Source: Alphaproteobacteria bacterium (GTDB lineage: Bacteria; Pseudomonadota; Alphaproteobacteria; UBA2136; JAPPOO01). Taken from it: a stretch of DNA of 50,030 bases. A program made the translations under genes and the position numbers. Shown in pieces: positions 42,104-49,950 of this stretch. Numbering within the stretch: position 1 is the first letter of the stretch; the number at the start of each line of letters is the position of its first letter. The notes beneath the pieces were generated by a model. The model was not told the origin of the DNA and did not search any database. It saw only the letters and a list, made by a program, of their open reading frames with translations. Location: assembly GCA_028817875.1 (NCBI GenBank), contig JAPPOO010000037.1, positions 1-50,030 on the forward strand, read 5' to 3'.

Positions 42104-42883
42104 CTACCCCGTCAACCTCCGCGGGTAGTCCAAATTATCAATAATCTGGTTAGCAAGGGTGGATAACCCTTCTGACGCCTTTGTATTGGGGAAAGCCTGC
42201 GTTACCAACTGCTGCATTTTTACAGCCGCCGCGTAGTTGCGGTCGTAAGGAACCTGCCCAAAAACAGGCACGCTCACACCTAAAAAATTCTTGGCCGCCG
42301 TCACAATTTTTGTCGCCGTTTGCTGGCCTTCCGTAACACTCGCTGCTTGGTTCGCAATAAGGTGGCAACTCTGGTTATCGTACCGCTTGGCCAGCAATTT
42401 AATAATCGCGTAGGCATCCGTAATCGCACTGGGGTCGGGCGTTGTTACAAGCAGGGTCTTATCCGCACAAGTACACAAACTCAGCACGTTTTCATCCAAC
42501 CCCGCAGGCACATCAATAAAAACAGCATCAAAGGAAGCAGCAAGTTGTTTAAGCTCTTCCAGCAAATTATGCCGCTGTAACGCATTCATAAAAGGAAGGT
42601 TTTGCGTGCCGCTACGGCCGGGAATCAACCAAAACCCCTTGTCAGATTTCACCATAATATCCTGCAACGTCGCTTGACCACGCAAAACGTCGGAAAGGTC
42701 TTTCTCCGTCGTCAAACCAAGCTGAACATCCGCATTGGCAAGGCCAAAGTCTCCATCAAAAACAGCAACTTTTTTCCCTTTTTTAGCGAGTAAATGCGCC
42801 AAGTTAAGGCAAATGCTGGTTTTTCCAACGCCGCCTTTGCCGCTAGCAAAAGCAAAAATAGGTGTGGATTGAAAAGACGTCAT
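42104..42883 (-). CDS. flhG: Flagellar number regulator FlhG (MinD/ParA-like ATPase)
   Basis: A MinD-type ATPase that restricts flagellar number and acts on FlhF; cytoplasmic and membrane-associated. The deviant Walker A FASGKGGVGKTSICLNLA is near residue 12. DGDFGLANADVQLGL follows, as does the switch FIDVPAGLDENVL. At 259 aa it is in the usual range and lacks any N-terminal extension. Its ATG overlaps the flhF stop (ATGA), the classical flhF-flhG coupling. The pair lies on the same strand as flhA, but about 3.8 kb of unrelated genes separates them. Confidence 0.93.
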   Translation of the reverse strand: MTSFQSTPIFAFASGKGGVGKTSICLNLAHLLAKKGKKVAVFDGDFGLANADVQLGLTTEKDLSDVLRGQATLQDIMVKSDKGFWLIPGRSGTQNLPFMNALQRHNLLEELKQLAASFDAVFIDVPAGLDENVLSLCTCADKTLLVTTPDPSAITDAYAIIKLLAKRYDNQSCHLIANQAASVTEGQQTATKIVTAAKNFLGVSVPVFGQVPYDRNYAAAVKMQQLVTQAFPNTKASEGLSTLANQIIDNLDYPRRLTG

Positions 42884-43896
42884 GCATCAACCTCCCATAT
42901 TGGTTTTGGTGGAGTCGTAAGCTGTTGTGCCAGTAGCGGAGCCGTCAATTCGCATGGGCCACTCTGAATCGCATTGCTGTCACTAACAAGCCCGCACGGC
43001 AGTTTTTGCGCCATCATCACGCTGGCAATGGGGCCAAGGCGGGTTGTTTCATCCAATTTGGTAAAAACAAGGCTGCTGGGGTTTAAATGCCTAAAAGCGT
43101 AGGGCAGGGCGGCCATATCCGTTTCGTTCAAGTTGGCAGGTAACACAAGGTGTACGGTTGTGGGCAAACCAAGGCCATCTAACCGTTCCTTAAACTCAAT
43201 AATTTCCCGAGGCTTACGCGGGTTCAACCCTGGCGTATCAATCAAAAGATAATGCCGCTTCCCAAGGCTTTTAGCTGCTGTTGCAAGGTCTTCCGTACTG
43301 CGGATAAGATGCGCCTGCTCACCAAGGGCATCGCCCACAATATTCAAAGGTTCAAACCCAGCAATTTTCTGATCGTCTAAAGACATCAACCCGATGCTTG
43401 CGCCACTGCGCTGACGGTCAACCGCCAACTTGCACAAAAATGTTGTTTTACCCGCGCCCGTTGGGCCAACCACAACATGCGCCTGCCCACGCGGAAAAAG
43501 ATCAGCAGGAGCTTTAAAAGAAATCATCTTGCTCATGACCATTTCCAAGGCGTCAGTCGGGCTAAAACCCGCTTCCACAACACCATGAGTCGCCTTGCTC
43601 AACTTCTCGGAATACTCAGGCAAAATGCTGTGCTCGCGCAAAGCTTCCATAAGGTTGCTCGGCGCAGCCGTAGAACCATTGCTCGGTGCCATAATAGGCG
43701 TAGGAGAAATCTCAATCGTCTCTGCATCGGTAGTTGACGTAGAACGTTCCAACGCGGCGGTAATTTCCAACGTGGTTTTACCTTCAGGCGTCTTCACTTT
43801 GCGGGTGGAAAGAATCACCGCGTCACGGCCAAGGTCGTTCTTAATCAGCCGCAAGGCGGCCGCCATATCCGGAGCAGTGAAGGTTTTAAGTTTCAT
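42880..43896 (-). CDS. flhF: Flagellar SRP-family GTPase FlhF
   Basis: An SRP-type GTPase that fixes the site of polar flagellum assembly. The N-terminal basic segment MKLKTFTAPDMAAALRLIKNDLGRDAVILSTRKV is the typical FlhF start. A low-complexity linker follows, then the N domain (LMEALREHSIL...GVVEAGFS) and the G domain with GPTGAGKTTFLCKLA, DTPGLNPRKP and FTKLDETTRLGPI. At 338 aa it is shorter than the 400-500 aa of many homologues because the B domain is brief. It is coupled to flhG by a 4-nt overlap. Its own upstream neighbour would normally be flhA. Confidence 0.93.
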   Translation of the reverse strand: MKLKTFTAPDMAAALRLIKNDLGRDAVILSTRKVKTPEGKTTLEITAALERSTSTTDAETIEISPTPIMAPSNGSTAAPSNLMEALREHSILPEYSEKLSKATHGVVEAGFSPTDALEMVMSKMISFKAPADLFPRGQAHVVVGPTGAGKTTFLCKLAVDRQRSGASIGLMSLDDQKIAGFEPLNIVGDALGEQAHLIRSTEDLATAAKSLGKRHYLLIDTPGLNPRKPREIIEFKERLDGLGLPTTVHLVLPANLNETDMAALPYAFRHLNPSSLVFTKLDETTRLGPIASVMMAQKLPCGLVSDSNAIQSGPCELTAPLLAQQLTTPPKPIWEVDA

Positions 43897-44028
43897 ACAA
43901 TTTACTTATACGGCATTTTCACCGCTTTTACTAGCTGACGCTAAAAATGCTTGACCAAACACAAACGTATACATAAAAAGAAGCACGAAATACTTATCAT
44001 TTAGCACTAGACATTAAAGGAGGTCGCG

Positions 44029-44682
44029 ATGCGCGCCCATAAAACATTTAACCCACAAGAAACATATCCTAACCGCCAAATCATTTTATTTTGTTCAGCA
44101 GGCATTAGCGGAGGAATCCCGTCTAACTCTAGCAAAGCAATTCATAAAAAAGGGACGGATATTGTTATCTGCGGTAAGAGAACCCGCAAAAGCGATACAG
44201 GTGATGAATCCCAAGCTGAAGCTTTGCTTCAGTGGGCAGCGAAAAATTGGGATAATGGAGGTGTAAATTTTAATCACACCGGCCTGGCAATATTGTCAAT
44301 CTTTCCATACTCTCTTGAAGATGCCTACGAGCGTCTTGTCCAAGGCCTACCTCATGGTGTAATGATCGATATCGTGTTAGATAGCACCTTCGCATCAGCA
44401 TATGAGGCTCAGTTGCGCGCAATCAACGAGGAGTTTTTCAAAGATCGCGTGAAAATTCACGCCAGCTATTCACCTATAAGCAGTAGCTACGCAAATTACT
44501 ACAATGCACTGCTATTCTTGAGAGGAGCGATCTCTTCAACAGGAAGCTGGAAAATCATCAAATTTCCTTGGCAGTTCTTTTGGTTCGCGGTTGACCGAGC
44601 CATCAACAAAGAGCCAAAAAACTTTGTAACAAAATTTCTCGCTTGGTGTGCTAGCAAAGCTCTGCCAAAGCATATGCGCTAA
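44029..44682 (+). CDS. Orphan protein (217 aa)
   Basis: Not recognised. TAAAGGAGGTCGCG before the ATG is close to a perfect SD. No signal peptide is seen. One fairly hydrophobic patch near the C-terminus (WKIIKFPWQFFWFAVDRA) could sit at a membrane. The N-terminal half has a loosely nucleotide-binding look (NRQIILFCSAGISGGIPSNSSKAIHKKGTDIVIC), but no true P-loop. It sits in the island between flhF and the TauE-like gene and is followed by a strong terminator. It seems to be an independent accessory gene. Confidence 0.75.
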   Translation: MRAHKTFNPQETYPNRQIILFCSAGISGGIPSNSSKAIHKKGTDIVICGKRTRKSDTGDESQAEALLQWAAKNWDNGGVNFNHTGLAILSIFPYSLEDAYERLVQGLPHGVMIDIVLDSTFASAYEAQLRAINEEFFKDRVKIHASYSPISSSYANYYNALLFLRGAISSTGSWKIIKFPWQFFWFAVDRAINKEPKNFVTKFLAWCASKALPKHMR

Positions 44683-44703
44683 GCACCTATTACCAACAAA
44701 AGG

Positions 44704-44732
44704 AAAAGGAGGAAACACCACCCTCCTTTTTC
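44704..44732 (+). terminator. Intrinsic terminator after the 217-aa gene
   Basis: AAAAGGAGG pairs with CCTCCTTTT across a 9-nt loop and continues into T. Confidence 0.82.
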
Positions 44733-44854
44733 TGTACAAACTCTCCCAAGCCCTCAAAATCCCTATTCAAAATTTCTTTAGGGGGTGTTAAGTCTCAAAA
44801 TGCGCCCTATAACATCTTTATTGCCGATAAGTACAAAATAAACTAGGTTCGGGT

Positions 44855-45631
44855 ATGTTTTTTGCGGAAGTTGATTTAACAGTTTGGGCGTATGTTGCTG
44901 CGTTTGTCGTCGTATTCTTAGCCCAAATGTACGGAGCCGTCGCAAGCGGCGATGGCCTAATCATCCAGCCCATTTTAGTCGCCCTCGGCGTACCTGCCAA
45001 TGCCGCCATGGCAAACGATACAACAGGTTCCGCTTTCGCAGGATTTTCCTCCGCATGGGTTTACTACAAAAACGGCCTTTTATCATTCAACACGCTGCTA
45101 TGGTGGGCACCTGGAATTATACTCGGCCCCATAGCAGGAGCCATCCTTCTTGCGTATCTGCCGCTTATCGCGCTAGATATCCTTATTGTCGCCTCATCCA
45201 TCGCAGGGGCTGCCTACTTTTTGCTACGGCGTAAAAGCAAAACACAAACCTCTAAAGTAGGAACAAGCATTAACCGCCTATGCTCTGTTATCTTTGGTTT
45301 TATCGTAGGGTTTTTAACGGGGCTAGGCCTTGGTGGCGTTGGCATTATTACTAAAATGCTCCTTATCGCGTCAGGGCTTGATATCAAACGCGCCAGCGCA
45401 ATATCCAGCGTTATCGGTACCGTACCTATTTTTCCCGCATTTTTTGCTTACCTTGTAGCTGGCCTTATTTCACCGCTGTTATTACTTGTTATTTCCGTGG
45501 CTTTTGCTACAGGCTCTTACGTTGGCAGCCATATTGTTATCCGTATGGATACCGCATTGCTAGAGCGTATTTTCATGGTCTCAACCATCCTCATATCCAT
45601 CTTCATCCTCGCAATGAAGTTTATAGGTTAA
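44855..45631 (+). CDS. TauE/SafE family membrane permease
   Basis: An inner-membrane protein of the sulfite-exporter TauE/SafE group, 258 aa. It has about eight hydrophobic helices. The two internally repeated halves show the family pattern: VASGDGLIIQPILVALGVPANAAMANDTTGSAFAGFSSA in the first and GFLTGLGLGGVGIITKMLLIASGLDIKRASAISSVIGTVPIF in the second. Members export sulfite, sulfoacetate or other small organic acids. No sulfur-metabolism gene is nearby to suggest a substrate. It stands alone in the flhF-flhA island, with a 122-bp AT-rich gap behind the preceding terminator. Confidence 0.88.
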   Translation: MFFAEVDLTVWAYVAAFVVVFLAQMYGAVASGDGLIIQPILVALGVPANAAMANDTTGSAFAGFSSAWVYYKNGLLSFNTLLWWAPGIILGPIAGAILLAYLPLIALDILIVASSIAGAAYFLLRRKSKTQTSKVGTSINRLCSVIFGFIVGFLTGLGLGGVGIITKMLLIASGLDIKRASAISSVIGTVPIFPAFFAYLVAGLISPLLLLVISVAFATGSYVGSHIVIRMDTALLERIFMVSTILISIFILAMKFIG

Positions 45632-45731
45632 ACCGTTAACCTCCAAAACCCACTTGCATTACGCGCCACAGGCTCTATTCTATGCACATTGCGCTTCGGC
45701 GCACCTAACCTTTTCAAGGGAGATATTGATA

Positions 45732-46106
45732 ATGTCAAAATCAATGGAAAAACTGCAACCTATCTTAGAAGCTCTCCAAACTGGGGAGATGATGGTAACG
45801 CTCACAGTTAAGTGGTTTGCTTTAGCGCAAAGCAACACAGTTTACCATATGTTCACCACTAATAACGTAGCTACAGCTCTATTTGATGGTAGCGATCCTA
45901 CCTGTCCAAGGCCTTTTCATAATGACAAAGTAGAGGGGAAAGAACTCTCTTTTGAAGAAGCTCTAACTCTATTGATCAAAGATCTAGACCCTCGGATAAA
46001 AATCTGCAAAGAACTCCGTGTCGGCGTTGCGAAGATGGAGAAGCCTCGTGAAGAGCTGGCATCTGTAACTTTAGACGGGTGGCAAGTTAAGGCACTAATA
46101 AGGTAG
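45732..46106 (+). CDS. Orphan small protein (124 aa)
   Basis: Not recognised. I start it at 45732 (MSKSMEKLQPILEALQTGEM), preceded by AAGGGAGAT; the track's 45654 start adds 26 implausible residues. The protein is soluble, alpha-helical at the start (MEKLQPILEALQ), with a mixed centre (MMVTLTVKWFALAQSNTVYHMFTTNNVATALF) and an amphipathic C-terminal half (FEEALTLLIKDLDPRIKICKELRVGVAKM). It has no signal peptide. A strong terminator follows, so it is a single-gene unit. Similar size and layout to the next gene suggest a common type of accessory gene, but the sequences are not visibly homologous. Confidence 0.7.
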   Translation: MSKSMEKLQPILEALQTGEMMVTLTVKWFALAQSNTVYHMFTTNNVATALFDGSDPTCPRPFHNDKVEGKELSFEEALTLLIKDLDPRIKICKELRVGVAKMEKPREELASVTLDGWQVKALIR

Positions 46107-46122
46107 GTTCCTTTGAAGAAGA

Positions 46123-46155
46123 AAACAGGTCATGCAATACGCATGGCCTGTTTCT
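46123..46155 (+). terminator. Intrinsic terminator after the 45732 gene
   Basis: AAACAGGtCATGC pairs with GCATGgCCTGTTT around AATAC, followed by CTCGTT. Confidence 0.75.
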
Positions 46156-46243
46156 CGTTGGAAAGGGAGATATTCCAACTCATAAATCACCATAGGGGTT
46201 GATTTTCAACCAAAGCTCATCTATCTACCTAAGCATGTAAAGC

Positions 46244-46261
46244 GTTTTAAACTGTAAACTT
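46244..46261 (+). repeat. 18-bp conserved leader element, copy B
   Basis: GTTTTAAACTGTAAACTT, identical to 33-50, ends 15 nt before the ATG at 46277, the same spacing as copy A. ATAAGGA lies between them. Confidence 0.6.
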
Positions 46262-46276
46262 CATAAGGATTCTACA

Positions 46277-46651
46277 ATGACGACAGAAGTAGAAGAAATC
46301 CCAGTAACCAGCATGCATTTTTACGATCAAAAGGGAACTTTTGAGATTGAGTTGGAAAAAGCTCATCCTGTATTGGGTGAAAAACTGACCATTCCAGTAG
46401 CTGAGCTAAACGAAGCACTATCCGTGATTAACCTCCTTGCAGGAGCAAATAATCCAGAGCTACCGAAAGCAACAGGAGTAAATGGTACAGAAATCACAGT
46501 AAATTCTAACTTTTCGGAAAATAAATTGACCGCACACTGGAACGGTGGCGGGGAAGCACATCTCATGTTGGGCAAAGGTGGCTTTAAAAAACTTATAGAT
46601 GCCACTGCTCTGATCAGCGAAAAATACTTTGGCAAGGAAACAGCCATATAA
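46277..46651 (+). CDS. Orphan small protein (124 aa)
   Basis: Not recognised. The start follows ATAAGGATTCTACA and the 18-bp leader element that also precedes the 66-455 gene. The product is soluble and probably a compact alpha/beta fold. Alternating strands (GTFEIELEKAHPVLGEKLTIPVAELNEALSVINLL; GTEITVNSNFSENKLTAHWNGGGEAHLML) are followed by a C-terminal helix (GGFKKLIDATALISEKYF). It has no signal peptide or cysteine. The shared leader with the 129-aa gene suggests common regulation, although the proteins themselves look unrelated. A perfect long-stem terminator follows. Confidence 0.72.
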   Translation: MTTEVEEIPVTSMHFYDQKGTFEIELEKAHPVLGEKLTIPVAELNEALSVINLLAGANNPELPKATGVNGTEITVNSNFSENKLTAHWNGGGEAHLMLGKGGFKKLIDATALISEKYFGKETAI

Positions 46652-46671
46652 CTGCTTTCCTAACCTGAATA

Positions 46672-46712
46672 AAAATAACCCCAGAGCCACGCAAGTGATC
46701 TGGGGTTATTTT
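46672..46712 (+). terminator. Intrinsic terminator after the 46277 gene
   Basis: AAAATAACCCCAGA pairs perfectly with TCTGGGGTTATTTT around 13 nt. The 14-bp symmetrical stem suits both the plus-strand gene and the converging 93-aa gene. Confidence 0.88.
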
Positions 46713-46784
46713 AGTAAATCCACCAACATATCATGACAAAAATTGTACGATAAGTTGGCGGATTTGGTTTTGTAGAAACAGAAA

Positions 46785-47066
46785 TTAGGCGTCTTTTTCC
46801 ACTTCTGTGAATCCTAAACTAGGGAGCTTCTGCCTGATAGCGGGAAGGTCACTAGATTTTTGAATCCACTGCAGATGAATAACACCTTGCCCTATGTCTT
46901 TCTCACGTTTTGTAGGAGTAGCATTATAATCATCCATAAACTCAATAACTTCCTCAGTGCAATGCTCTTTTGGAATTGATACGGCATGGTCACCAAGCGC
47001 TTCTACCATTTGAGGTCCTAGGTTGAAATAATCTACCCAGAAGGTTTTCTCAGTCTGATTCGACAT
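46785..47066 (-). CDS. Orphan small protein (93 aa)
   Basis: Not recognised. AGAGGTAAACAT before the ATG supports the start at 47066. The acidic, soluble product contains aromatic patches (TFWVDYFNLGPQMVEALG; VIHLQWIQ) and a glutamate-rich centre (EHCTEEVIEFMDDYNATPTKREKDIG). It has no signal peptide. It is the only minus-strand gene in the flhF-flhA island and converges on the 46277 gene, sharing its symmetrical terminator. The small size and absence of a known domain leave the function open. Confidence 0.65.
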   Translation of the reverse strand: MSNQTEKTFWVDYFNLGPQMVEALGDHAVSIPKEHCTEEVIEFMDDYNATPTKREKDIGQGVIHLQWIQKSSDLPAIRQKLPSLGFTEVEKDA

Positions 47067-47155
47067 ATGTTTACCTCTGTTAACAGGTTAGTAATTTAAA
47101 AAGGAATGATTGAGCTTGTCTGCCCATTCATTATTTGTATACATAAAGTAAATTA

Positions 47156-47600
47156 TCAATATCTGCAACAGCTAAAACAAAAACCCCTCCCACTCGACTG
47201 ACCTTCAATGTGTGAAGCGCATTTCATCAGATTTTCAAGGCGTTGGCCCCCAGTAGAGTAAGCACATAGGAACTTCGGCTTGAACACCCAAGGGTGGCTT
47301 TGCCAGCCCTTGAGGTGGGAATAAATCCGCTGCACCGTGTACACGCCACCGCCCATACTAACCCATACAAACTTCTCACTTGCCATCAAGCAACCATCGT
47401 CTCAGCAGTTCTTTCCTTCACCCTATTACCTCAAAGCTCCAGTACACTCCTGTCCCTTCCTTGTCCTGCCTACCGTTCGTTCCATCCAGAAAACACCTTT
47501 CTGCCTCCCCACATCCACCGGCAAAAATATTCATCCAACTCACTCACGACCACTTCGCCCCGCACTAGTCATGTTGTATACAAAAAGGCAGAGAGAAACG
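47156..47600. other. Gene-poor, hairpin-bearing stretch of uncertain nature
   Basis: Overlapping open frames exist on both strands (77 aa minus; 108 and 133 aa plus), but none has a convincing RBS and their peptides look like accidental translations. The minus strand contains a strong hairpin, CAAGGGCTGGCAAAGCCACCCTTG, within a GC-richer tract unlike its AT-rich surroundings. The stretch directly abuts copy 2 of the dispersed repeat. It may be a decayed mobile element, a multicopy repeat or an unrecognised RNA on the minus strand. The nearby 67-156 part (47067-47155) is only the AT-rich upstream region of the 93-aa gene. Confidence 0.35.
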
Positions 47601-47601
47601 C

Positions 47602-47711
47602 CAAAAATTCACTTTTTTGACCTCAAATATCACTTTTTAATACCGATTTATCCCTTATTCACCATCATTTTTGATGCTTTTTACGCCGCAAATTTTTTTA
47701 AGCAAAAAATA
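47602..47711 (+). repeat. Dispersed intergenic AT-rich repeat, copy 2
   Basis: The partner of 569-690. The 28-bp core is identical (47610-47637). Here the right edge is followed by GGTCAgacAAAAAAGTG, an imperfect inverted copy of the left-edge CACTTTTTTGACC, so this copy looks like a ~120-bp element with terminal inverted repeats. It ends next to the flhA stop codon. Confidence 0.6.
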
Positions 47712-47734
47712 AAGGTCAGACAAAAAAGTGTCGT

Positions 47735-49822
47735 CTAAACAGTGCCAACAGTTTTAATTTTGGCCTTAGGGGAAAGCTCAGCTTGAGAAATAACGGCAAT
47801 ACTCGGCAAAGTCCGCTCCATCAATAACCGCGCAAACGGGCGGATACCGGGCGTTGTCAGCAAAATTGGCTGTAGCCCTGCCATAAGCTGCTTCTCGAAG
47901 GCATCTTTCGCAGCATTTAAGAAAGACTGAACCTTATCCGGCGCCATAGCAAGCTGCCGCTCCTCACCATTGGTTAAGATGCTGTTTGCAAACTCTTTTT
48001 CCCAAGAAGGAGAGAGGGAAACAATAGGAATCGTGCCGTCCATTCCCACATGCTGAGTCGAAATTTGTCGACCCAAACGCTGGCGAACATTCTCCGTTAA
48101 AATCGCAATATTACGAATACCCGCAGAGTCCGACAAAGCCTCTAAAATCGTTGGTAGGTCACGGATAGAGACACGTTCATTCAATAAACTTTGAAGCACT
48201 TTTTGCAGTGTTCCCAACGCAATACGCTCAGGAATAAGCTCTTTAATCAGAGTCTCATGCTCTCCGCTAATTTCATCCAATAACTTCTGAAGCTCGTTAC
48301 GGGTCAGCAATTCTGACAGATTATCTTTAATAACTTCAGTAAGATGAGTCACAATAACGGTCGCATTATCCACCACCGTATAACCATTAAAAGTGGCATC
48401 TTCTTTTCTACTTTCATCAACCCAAATAGCAGGGAGTCCAAAAGTTGGCTCTGTCGTTGGGGTTCCCTCTATTTGCGGAGCACTCCCCGTAGGGTCCATG
48501 GCTAAAAGTTTTCCAGGGTCTAACGTACCGCGCCCAGCCTCAATATCCTTGATATAAAGGCAGTATTCACCCGGTTGAAGCTGCATATTGTCCTGAATTC
48601 GTAAACTAGGAACCACAAAACCAATTTCTTTTGCCATTTGGCGGCGCATAGCTTTGATTTGGTCAGTTAAACGTCCACCACGAGATTCATCAATAAGCCC
48701 AAGCAAACCGTACCCAAGCTCAAGGCGCAGGGTATCAATATGTAAAATGCTGGCAATAGGCTCTTCTTGAATTTGGTCAGCTTCAGCAGCAGCTTCTTCT
48801 GCTTCTTTTTCAGCTTGTTCTGCCGCCTCTAATTCAGGCGCAAGCTTGTGGTTCTTATAGGCAAAGTAACCCATGCTTCCCAGAGAACCTGAAATAAACC
48901 AAAACGGTAAAATAGGCATGTTTGGTAAAAGTGAAAGGGAGAACATAAGCCCTGAAGCAACAAAGAGAGCTAAGTGGTTCTGTGCAATTTGGGTAATAAC
49001 CACATTTCCTGCACTGCCCATAGTACCTGATTTTGCAACCAACATACCCGCAGCAATAGAGATAGTAAGGGCAGGGATGTAAGCAACCAAACCGTCTCCC
49101 ACTGTGAGGAGCATGTATTTTTGGGAAGCATCGGCAATAGATAAATCATGCTGAGAAACCCCAACAATAACACCAACAAGAAGGTTTAGAGCCGTAATGA
49201 TAAGTCCCGCAATAGCGTCTCCACGCACAAATTTACTAGCACCATCCATAGCCCCGTAAAAACCAGTTTCTTGCTCCAGTTCTTTACGTCGCTCGCGGGC
49301 GGCATCTTCGTCTATCAAACCAGCATTCAAATCAGCGTCAATGGCCATTTGTTTCCCAGGTAAACTATCTAGTGTGAATCGGGCTGCCACTTCTGCAATA
49401 CGCCCAGAACCCTTGGTGATAACGATAAAATTCACAATGATAAGAATTAGGAAGATAATCAATCCAATAATAAAATTACCACCCATAATAACGCTACCAA
49501 AGGTCTCGATAATCTTTCCCGCCGCAGCTGTACTTGCATGGCCTTCAGATAAAATTAAGCGGGTAGAGGCAACATTCAGCGCTAAGCGAAATGTTGTTGT
49601 CACAAGCAAGAGCATAGGAAAGGCTGTAAATTCTAAAGCCTTTTGAATAAATAAAACTGTAAGTAGAATAAGCAATCCAAGCGTAATATTAAGGGCAAAA
49701 AGCAAGTCCAACATAATAGCTGGTAATGGAACGAAAAATAGAATAATTAAGCTGATAACCCCAAGCGCCATCAGCATTTCTTGCTGGCGTACGGCATGAA
49801 GGATATTTTTAAAATCAGGCAT
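47735..49822 (-). CDS. flhA: Flagellar biosynthesis protein FlhA
   Basis: The large gate protein of the flagellar type III export apparatus, inner membrane, 695 aa. About eight N-terminal hydrophobic helices include the FHIPEP-family segment (TAFPMLLLVTTTFRLALNVASTRLIL). The conserved cytoplasmic loop follows (VITKGSGRIAEVAARFTLDSLPGKQMAIDADLNAGLIDEDAARERRKELEQETGFYGAMDGASKFVRGDAIAG), and the C-terminal substrate-docking domain begins about residue 350. Length is normal. It lies downstream of an FlbD-like regulator on the same strand. flhF-flhG, expected next, are about 3.8 kb away. Confidence 0.97.
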   Translation of the reverse strand: MPDFKNILHAVRQQEMLMALGVISLIILFFVPLPAIMLDLLFALNITLGLLILLTVLFIQKALEFTAFPMLLLVTTTFRLALNVASTRLILSEGHASTAAAGKIIETFGSVIMGGNFIIGLIIFLILIIVNFIVITKGSGRIAEVAARFTLDSLPGKQMAIDADLNAGLIDEDAARERRKELEQETGFYGAMDGASKFVRGDAIAGLIITALNLLVGVIVGVSQHDLSIADASQKYMLLTVGDGLVAYIPALTISIAAGMLVAKSGTMGSAGNVVITQIAQNHLALFVASGLMFSLSLLPNMPILPFWFISGSLGSMGYFAYKNHKLAPELEAAEQAEKEAEEAAAEADQIQEEPIASILHIDTLRLELGYGLLGLIDESRGGRLTDQIKAMRRQMAKEIGFVVPSLRIQDNMQLQPGEYCLYIKDIEAGRGTLDPGKLLAMDPTGSAPQIEGTPTTEPTFGLPAIWVDESRKEDATFNGYTVVDNATVIVTHLTEVIKDNLSELLTRNELQKLLDEISGEHETLIKELIPERIALGTLQKVLQSLLNERVSIRDLPTILEALSDSAGIRNIAILTENVRQRLGRQISTQHVGMDGTIPIVSLSPSWEKEFANSILTNGEERQLAMAPDKVQSFLNAAKDAFEKQLMAGLQPILLTTPGIRPFARLLMERTLPSIAVISQAELSPKAKIKTVGTV

Positions 49823-49950
49823 TTATTTTATTCTATTGTTCGTGCTTAAGCAGGTAAGAAGTATACGTGAGAAGCAAAAAATAGGGAAGGGGCGAAAGCA
49901 AGGAAGACAAAAAATATGAAATTTTAAAAAATCGTATATCTATTTAAGCT

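Noticed and set aside
47294-47738. 108-aa and 133-aa plus-strand ORFs near the flhA 3' end
   Set aside because: They overlap each other in different frames, run into the dispersed repeat and the flhA stop, lack an SD, and have Pro/Ser/Thr-rich accidental-looking peptides.
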